Shown here piece by piece: positions 41,164 through 48,353 of a DNA stretch of 48,353 nucleotides (position 1 is its first letter; every line of letters begins with the position of its first letter). The notes under the pieces are model-generated. The model had not been told where the DNA came from and searched no databases. It was given only the letters and a program-made list of their open reading frames with translations. A program made the position numbers and the translations under genes. The DNA is from an uncultured Clostridium sp. Lineage in GTDB: Bacteria; Bacillota; Clostridia; TANB77; CAG-508. Location of the stretch: positions 1-48,353 of the forward strand of contig CANSNA010000007.1 in NCBI GenBank assembly GCA_947648255.1, in the 5' to 3' direction.

Positions 41164-41294
41164 CTCTTTTTACCTTCCTTTCGAATTTTGATTTACTTTA
41201 TTTTTTAAAAGTTTCTACAATATACTATGATTTTTTCACATTTTATGATACAATATTTATATAATTTTATAGAGAAATGAGGTCATAGTAAATT

Positions 41295-43708
41295 TTGAAA
41301 AAAAGAATAGAACTTTTAGCTCCAGCTGGTGATTTTAAATCATTGATTGCGGCTGTGCAAAATGGTGCAGATGCAGTTTATCTTGGTTTTTCTTCATTTA
41401 GTGCAAGAGCTAGTGCGGAAAATTTTACACTAGAAGAATTAAAAAAGGCTATAGAATATGCTCATATACGTAATGTTAAAATTCATTTAGCCCTTAATAC
41501 TTTAATTAAAAATGATGAGTTTGATGCTGCAATTGCAATTGCGGAAAAAGCTTATGAATATGGTGTTGATGCAATAATTGTTCAAGACCTTGGTTTTGCT
41601 ATGACTTTGATTAAATATTTTCCAAAGCTTTGTATCCATGCAAGTACTCAAATGACTACTAATAACTTAGATGGAGTTAAAACTTTGGAGCATTTAGGTT
41701 TTAAAAGGATTGTTTTAGCTCGTGAGGTTTCTATTCAAGAAATAGAATATATATGTCGTAATACAGATGTTGAAATTGAAGCTTTTATTCACGGTGCTCT
41801 TTGTATAAGCTATTCAGGTCAGTGCTTAATGTCTAGTATGATTGGCGGTCGTTCTGCTAATCGTGGAAAATGTGCACAAGCTTGCCGTCTTCCCTATGAA
41901 CTTTTACAAGATGATAAAGTTATTGATAAAGGATATCTTTTAAGCCCTAGAGATTTATGTGGTTTAGAATATATACCTGGTTTGATAGATGCTCGGTGTT
42001 ACCTCTTTTAAAATCGAAGGTAGGCTTAAATCTCCTGAATATGTAGCAATTGTAACTAGAGTTTATAGAAAATATATTGATATGTATTTAGCTGGTAAGC
42101 CTTTTGAAATTGATCTAAAAGATAAAGATGACCTTCTTCAAGCTTTTAATAGGGGCAATTTTTCATCTCGGTCATTTAAGCCATGATGCTAATCAAGATT
42201 TTGTTTGTAAGGAAAAACAGAATAATATGGGTATATATATTGGAAATGTTGCAAATTACAATGATAAAAAAGGGCATATTACCTTAAATCTAAATGAGTC
42301 TATTGCAATTCGGAGATTCTATCACTTTTGAAAAAGAACCTACTAAATATAGAATTTCTGAGCTTATGTTCCAAGAAAAAAATATTCCTTTTGCTTGTCA
42401 TAATGAAATGATTACAATTGGTAGAATGAAGGGAAATATTAAACCTCGGTGATAAGATATTTAAAATTGCAAGTAAAAAACTTTCAGATGAAGCTAAGAT
42501 TACTTTTTCTGGAAAAGAGATAAAAAAGATTAAACTTAATGCTAAAATTACAGTAAAAAATAATGCTCCTGTCTTAGTTTCTATCCAAGCTAGCAAAGAA
42601 TATGAAAATTATAAAAATATTAGTGTTAATATAACCTCTGATATAATTCCAGAAGTTGCTATAAATCAACCTTTAACAGCTGAGAAAATTATATCTCAAT
42701 TTTCTAAAACAAATGATACACCTTTTGAATTTTCTAAAATTGATGTAGATTTAGATGATAATTTATATATACATAGTTTAAGTAGCATAAATGCTTTAAG
42801 AAGAGAAGCTTTGGAAAAGTTGCAATTTTTAGTTGTTCGTCAATTTAATAGAGTTCGGAATTTCTGTAAGAGGAAAAACTTTTGAAGAAAAATCTCACAA
42901 AACACCTAAAATTTCTTTACTTTTATCTCAGATTAGTCCAAATTTCGACTATACTAGATTAGATGATGTTGATAGAGTATATATACCTCTTCGTTGTTTT
43001 AGAAATGTTAAAAACAAGCACGTTATTAAAGCTCTTACTTCTAGATTTAATACTTATATATATTTGCCTGCTGTGATAAACTTAAATTATTTGAATTTAT
43101 TAGAAAGCTTTATTGCATCTTTTGTCGCATCTTTTGATATTAAAGGTTTTGTCTTCTCTAGTCTGGGAGAACTTAGGATTCTTAAAAATAGAAATTATAA
43201 TAATTTAGAGCTTATTTCTAATTATACTTTAAATGTATTTAATGATTATACTTTAAATGCTTTAGAAAATAGTAATGTTTCAACAGTTACGCTTTCTCCA
43301 GAACTTCATAAAACTGATATACAAAATATGCATTCAAAATGTGACCGAGAGTTAATTGTTTATGGAAAACTAAAAGTTATGACTTCTAAATATTGTCTTC
43401 TAGGGCACTCTAATGGTTGTTATCCAAAATGTGATAGTAAGTGCAAGGATGATAAACATTACTATTATTTAAGAGATAGAATGGGACTTTTGTTTAAGGT
43501 TATTCCAAATAATTTGCAGACTCTCTCTAATATATATAACTCTAAGACAATTTCAATACAATATAATGATCTAAATATTGATTATGCTCGTATTGATATA
43601 TTAGAAGAAAGTATTTCAGAGATAAATAATGTTATAAGAACTGTTAGAGAAGGTAAACGCTTTGAAGGACCTAATTTTACAAATGGTAATATGAACAGAT
43701 TTGTATAA
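41295..43708 (+). CDS. U32-family peptidase with DUF3656 region, five CGGN sites
   Basis: Restored product is 802 residues. The N-terminal U32 domain has ELLAPAGDFKSLIAAVQNGA, the signature EAFIHGALCISYSGQCLMSS, GRSANRGKCAQACRLPY and FKIEGRLKSPEYV. The C-terminal half is a DUF3656-like domain and a second TIM-barrel-like part with cysteines (GCYPKCDSKC). U32 proteins act in collagen breakdown or in RNA hydroxylation; the latter is more usual for this long type. Sites: CGGT 41994-41997 (DAGVTSFKIEGR), CGGT 42169-42172 (SSGHLSHD), CGGA 42311-42314 (AIGDS), CGGT 42447-42450 (KPGDK) and CGGA 42856-42859 (RVGIS). Start TTG. Length minus five is a multiple of three. Confidence 0.93.
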
Positions 43709-43713
43709 ACTTA

Positions 43714-43748
43714 AAAAAGTGGTCAAATTGCCTTTGACCACTTTTTTT
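43714..43748. terminator. Bidirectional terminator past the U32 gene
   Basis: A 14-bp perfect stem AAAAAGTGGTCAAA/TTTGACCACTTTTT with a 5-base loop, between convergent genes. Confidence 0.93.
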
Positions 43749-44097
43749 AATATGATGCCATTCCTACTCCAATAATTGCACCAACTATACTATTTATTAA
43801 TGTAAATATCAGAAATATAATTGAAAGTACTAATCCACATATTGCTTTTCCATTATTTTTAGCTCCTAAACCTTTGGAACTAAAAACTATTCCTGTTATT
43901 GTTACAGGATACCCTACAAGTGGTATAATCCAAGCAATTATCGAACATATTCCAAGTATTAATCCTGTTGTTGCATGTGATGAACTTTGAGCCATGGAAT
44001 TATTATTTTGCGTTTTTACTGCATTTACTTCATTACCACATTTAGAGCAAAACTTTTCTTCTTCATTTAATTTGTTTCCACATTTACTACAAAACAT
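43747..44097 (-). CDS. Zinc-ribbon DUF4190-like membrane protein
   Basis: Encodes 116 residues. A zinc ribbon with two CSKCGN knuckles (MFCSKCGNKLNEEEKFCSKC) is followed by a polar linker and two pairs of hydrophobic helices (about 45-72 and 82-112) of the DUF4190 type. Function unknown. A GGAGG site precedes the ATG. The helix part is similar in layout to the 84-residue protein at 13867-14121. No CGGN site. Confidence 0.8.
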   Translation of the reverse strand: MFCSKCGNKLNEEEKFCSKCGNEVNAVKTQNNNSMAQSSSHATTGLILGICSIIAWIIPLVGYPVTITGIVFSSKGLGAKNNGKAICGLVLSIIFLIFTLINSIVGAIIGVGMASY

Positions 44098-44238
44098 ATT
44101 TTTCCCTCCTATTTATATCATTATGTCATAATTCAATAATCCATTGTATTTTTATTTTAGCATAAATATATTAGCTTTGTAAAGATATTTAAAAAGATTA
44201 CAAAGTTATGTAAAAATTTAATATTTGAAAAATAACTC

Positions 44239-44267
44239 TTGACAAAAGCATATAAACATAGTACAAT
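44239..44267 (+). promoter_or_regulatory. Promoter of the tRNA-His/tRNA-Gln unit
   Basis: TTGACA (44239-44244) and TACAAT (44262-44267) with 17-base spacing, 37 bases before tRNA-His. Confidence 0.85.
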
Positions 44268-44303
44268 AATATATGCTACTTTAAAAAGTAGTTATTAGTG
44301 GAC

Positions 44304-44381
44304 GGTGGATGTAGCGTAGTTGGTTAACGCGCCAGTTTGTGGCACTGGAGACCGTGGGTTCGAGTCCCATCTTCCACCCCA
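44304..44381 (+). tRNA. tRNA-His (GTG)
   Basis: Cloverleaf with the extra G at position -1 typical of tRNA-His, D loop AGTTGGTTAA, anticodon GTG in TTTGTGGCA, T loop TTCGAGT and encoded CCA. The 16 bases to the next tRNA show they form one transcript. Confidence 0.96.
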
Positions 44382-44397
44382 GAAAAATTAAACATAT

Positions 44398-44472
44398 TGG
44401 GCTGTAGCCAAGCGGTAAGGCAGTAGACTTTGACTCTACCATGCGCTAGTTCGAATCTAGCCAGCCCAGCCA
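44398..44472 (+). tRNA. tRNA-Gln (TTG)
   Basis: Acceptor TGGGCTG/CAGCCCA with encoded GCCA, anticodon TTG in ACTTTGACT, T loop TTCGAAT. The anticodon loop has the normal seven bases. Confidence 0.96.
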
Positions 44473-44477
44473 ATGAG

Positions 44478-44522
44478 CTCCATGAAAATGCTGAATTTTC
44501 AACATTTTTATGGAGTTTTTTA
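44478..44522 (+). terminator. Terminator of the tRNA unit
   Basis: CTCCAT...ATGGAG stem extended by an A/T-rich part, followed by seven T, starting 5 bases after tRNA-Gln. Confidence 0.9.
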
Positions 44523-44618
44523 TATAGTTTTATTACTAATTTTAATTAAAAAGTTAAAAATACAGGAATTAGAGTTGCATAATAAATTGTTCTAAAATAA
44601 TTAGGAAGGAATCTTTTT

Positions 44619-45314
44619 ATGAGAATTAAATCATGGATAATAAATAGATTAGAGAAAGATGTAGAAATCTCTGCTGGACATATAGAATTAGAAGATTTAA
44701 CTGAAGAAGTTAGGGAAAAAATGTTTAAACAATTTGGAGAAGGAGATATTAATTTGACAGAATTTTTAAGTCAAGCTTATAAAAGTGGACTTCCAAGTAT
44801 TTTTTGTTGCTCAGGACATGGAGCTCGAGGTGCATATGTTATTTTAAAGATAACAGATGAGAATATAGAAATCGCAAGAAAAGTTGGAAAAATTCTATCT
44901 AAACATGGAGTAGTGACTAATTTTACAAATGATCATATAAGAGGAAAATATGTTGATTATAGGAATATGAAAACTAGTTCTACTCAATGGCTAAATATTG
45001 CTACTCAAAGCTTAAAAAACCCAGAATTATTTGAAGATGTTGAACCAGATATTTACTATCATGAAGAAATGCATCCAACAAGAAAACCTTTTGCATTTGA
45101 TTTGAAAAAAAGATTACTTTTTTATTTAAGAGGTACAAAACAAATTGTAGAATCTACAACAGTAAGTTCTACACAAAAAGCTAAAAAATCATGGGAACTT
45201 TCAAATGAAGAAAAAAGTTCAATAGAAGAAAAACAAAAGTTTATTAATGAGAATAAAATTAATGGAAATTTATTAAAAATGCAGCAAAAAGACGAAGAAG
45301 AAAGAATAGATTAA
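44619..45314 (+). CDS. Hypothetical protein, 231 residues
   Basis: I do not recognise a family. The sequence is soluble, with no signal peptide or membrane helix. It has an amphipathic start (MRIKSWIINRLEKDVEI), a central FCCSGHGARGAYVILKI stretch with two cysteines and a histidine, a middle PDIYYHEEMHPTRKPFAF and a highly charged, coil-like C-terminus. An AGGAAGG site lies 10 bases before the ATG. It stands between tRNA-Gln and tmRNA, both common integration targets, so it may belong to an element, though base use does not stand out. No CGGN site. Confidence 0.6.
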   Translation: MRIKSWIINRLEKDVEISAGHIELEDLTEEVREKMFKQFGEGDINLTEFLSQAYKSGLPSIFCCSGHGARGAYVILKITDENIEIARKVGKILSKHGVVTNFTNDHIRGKYVDYRNMKTSSTQWLNIATQSLKNPELFEDVEPDIYYHEEMHPTRKPFAFDLKKRLLFYLRGTKQIVESTTVSSTQKAKKSWELSNEEKSSIEEKQKFINENKINGNLLKMQQKDEEERID

Positions 45315-45441
45315 GCTAATTGAGTTAATACCGCTGAAATACAAGTGTTTAAGGATTTTTTTTAATAAAATGAGTTCCAAAAATGTGTCCCAACAAGTAT
45401 GAAAGTCTATTTTTTCGCAGAAATTATTTTATGAATAAGTA

Positions 45442-45470
45442 TTGTAAAATAGGTTAAAATAGTGTATAAT
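45442..45470 (+). promoter_or_regulatory. Promoter of tmRNA
   Basis: TTGTAA (45442-45447) and TATAAT (45465-45470) with 17-base spacing, 12 bases before the RNA. Confidence 0.85.
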
Positions 45471-45482
45471 TATAATTTACAT

Positions 45483-45840
45483 GGGGATGTATTTGGTATC
45501 GACAGTAACATAGCAGTATAAATAGCGAGTGGTGGATTCGTCTGGCCACCTTAAAAAGACGAAATTTAAAATAAACGCTGATAATAGAGAATTAGCATTA
45601 GCTGCCTAAATGTGGCTACGTCTTACTAGAAATGCCTACAGTTTCTAAATAAGGCGAATACTTTTGTAGGAAACAAAACTATTAATGTTTCTAAAATAGT
45701 GGGTATAATTTGAAACTACTGAAAGTTTAAAGTTTGTTTATTAGCTTAAACTTTTGGGAAATCTTTTTAATAAACTACACTCGTAGAAGTTTATATGAAA
45801 GTGTTATTGGACAGGGGTTCAACTCCCCTCATCTCCACCA
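45483..45840 (+). ncRNA. ssrA: Transfer-messenger RNA (tmRNA)
   Basis: One-piece tmRNA. The 5' GGGGATG pairs with 3' CATCTCC before the encoded ACCA end, and the T-arm is GGGTTCAACTCCC. The tag reading frame ends ADNRELALAA then TAA (stop near 45609), a typical proteolysis tag. tmRNA with SmpB frees ribosomes stalled on mRNAs without a stop codon. Its 3' end abuts the recombinase-bearing region. Confidence 0.96.
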
Positions 45841-45941
45841 ACGACGTATCTGTTCGAACTAAATTGAACAGAGAGATACAAATATCATTCTGAAAAGGGA
45901 TGGTATTTTTTTGTTGCAAAATTGCCATCCAAAAGGAAAGG

Positions 45942-46223
45942 ATGGTGTTTGAAGTGAAGATAATTAAACAAGAACTAGAATTTGAGGAATGTCTAAAACA
46001 AAGGCTTGAATTTATATGTGAGTTTTCTAAAGTTACTCCTATTTTTATCAATGGTAGCATTAGAAAATTAGAGAGAACTAATCTTACATATATTGAGCCA
46101 CATAGAGTAATTATCAAAAATATTACTTTTTTAGTTTTCAATTATTCAAATGACATTTATATTACTAACTTGACTAAAAAGATTAAATTATCAGAGTTAG
46201 AAGAATATTTGAAAAATGTATAA
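45942..46223 (+). CDS. Small hypothetical protein next to tmRNA
   Basis: Encodes about 93 residues from ATG 45942 (an in-frame reading continues upstream to 45900). It has no recognisable domain: KIIKQELEFEECLKQRLEFI, then FINGSIRKLERTNLTYIEPH and KKIKLSELEEYLKNV. An AAGGAAAGG stretch touches the ATG, so GTG codons slightly further down are possible starts. It precedes the recombinase promoter. Its position between tmRNA and the recombinase suggests it is part of the element, perhaps a directionality or regulatory factor; that is inference. Confidence 0.5.
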   Translation: MVFEVKIIKQELEFEECLKQRLEFICEFSKVTPIFINGSIRKLERTNLTYIEPHRVIIKNITFLVFNYSNDIYITNLTKKIKLSELEEYLKNV

Positions 46224-46232
46224 TTGTAAATA

Positions 46233-46260
46233 ATTGACATTTCTTAAAATCGTGATATAA
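46233..46260 (+). promoter_or_regulatory. Strong promoter upstream of the recombinase
   Basis: Consensus TTGACA (46233-46238) and TATAAT (46255-46260) with a 16-base spacer, giving a leader of about 165 bases before the recombinase start. Confidence 0.88.
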
Positions 46261-46371
46261 TATAGTCAATAAATTGTGTATAGCTGTTCGTCAAAAGCTG
46301 TACAATTATGAGTACTTTGAAAAAATTATATTATATTGCATTATTGTATTTTAGTTTATGATAAATGGATT

Positions 46372-46418
46372 TAAGAGATGTCAAGGGTACTCGTGTACTT
46401 TGATGTCTCTTTTTTGAT
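46372..46418 (+). terminator. Terminator-like hairpin in the recombinase leader
   Basis: AGAGATGTCAAGGGTAC pairs with GTACTTTGATGTCTCT around a 4-base loop and runs into TTTTTT. It lies between the promoter and the recombinase ribosome binding site. GAGTAC near 46309 could pair with GTACTC of the loop side instead, so it could be a switchable attenuator. Confidence 0.75.
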
Positions 46419-46429
46419 TGGAGGTTTAA

Positions 46430-48353
<1,924 letters not shown>

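Noticed and set aside
1239..42859. The broken genes are pseudogenes or products of poor sequencing
   Set aside because: All lesions are the same single-base event at an in-frame glycine codon, in essential genes with no other damage, and identical CGG strings out of frame or in noncoding DNA are unaffected.
1239..42859. CGG simply reassigned to another amino acid as a triplet
   Set aside because: Reading CGG as any single triplet leaves the downstream frame wrong and leads to early stops; only a four-base step restores homology.
44304..44472. One of the two tRNAs as the decoder of CGGN
   Set aside because: They carry GTG and TTG anticodons in normal seven-base loops (His and Gln); no tRNA-Gly lies in the window.
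45315..45441. An attachment-site remnant or broken integrase between the 231-residue gene and tmRNA
   Set aside because: The stretch is AT-rich without a repeat of the tmRNA 3' end or a coding frame that I can support.
45483..45840. tmRNA as a special rescue device for the frameshifts
   Set aside because: tmRNA is almost universal in bacteria and shows nothing unusual here.

Overview
The window is AT-rich DNA from a low-GC Gram-positive bacterium (Bacillota, probably an uncultured Clostridia-type lineage). The evidence is a PolC-type replicative polymerase, a class B sortase, a Bce-type peptide-sensing module, CCA-encoded tRNAs, a one-piece tmRNA and AGGAGG ribosome binding sites. Genes lie mostly on the minus strand from 1 to 40 kb and on the plus strand from 40 to 48 kb. 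TGA is used as a normal stop.

The outstanding feature is how these genes are read. Twenty-three of about 42 protein genes look broken by single-base insertions, including essential ones (secD, aspS, polC, mltG). Every break has the same form: an in-frame CGG codon followed by one base, where dropping the C leaves a glycine codon (GGN) and restores the conserved protein. I count 49 such CGGN sites (30 CGGA, 11 CGGT, 6 CGGC, 2 CGGG). In all 23 genes the start-to-stop length minus the number of sites is an exact multiple of three. I found no in-frame CGG that can be arginine. CGG occurring out of frame (NNC-GGN or NCG-GNN) is read normally at about 30 places. CGA, CGT and AGG are ordinary arginine triplets. 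The simplest reading is that CGG has lost its arginine meaning and that CGGN is decoded as one glycine with a +1 frame move. I annotate each such gene as one intact CDS and give the quadruplet coordinates.

Layout. 1-8.4 kb (minus): HD protein, secD, secF, glyS (partial); greA; an unknown 255-residue protein; an SH3-like envelope protein, mltG and aspS. 8.5-9.7 kb: rhodanese, a long inverted repeat, a cluster of three DnaA boxes, a DUF1294 membrane protein. 9.7-13.7 kb: polC. 13.9-21.1 kb: a beta-propeller lipid-anchored or membrane protein, membrane proteins, a small alarmone synthetase, and an operon of a ybgC-like thioesterase, tcdA and larE, then an NMO-family flavoprotein. 21.3-23.9 kb (plus): an MgtA-type P-type ATPase with seven CGGN sites. 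23.9-26.7 kb: an ECF sigma/anti-sigma pair, a TtcA-family protein, a GIY-YIG protein.

26.8-36.7 kb is a cell-envelope block: sortase B, a BceAB-like ABC transporter, a sorted surface protein, a papain-like amidase, a CmpB-like membrane protein, a BceRS-like two-component system and a pilin-like protein. 36.8-40.4 kb is addA. 40.4-44.1 kb carries a four-helix protein, a Cys/Gly-rich small protein, a U32 peptidase with five sites and a zinc-ribbon membrane protein. 44.3-48.4 kb has tRNA-His, tRNA-Gln, an unknown gene, tmRNA and, directly after it, a small gene and a large serine recombinase that runs off the window, probably the start of an integrated element.
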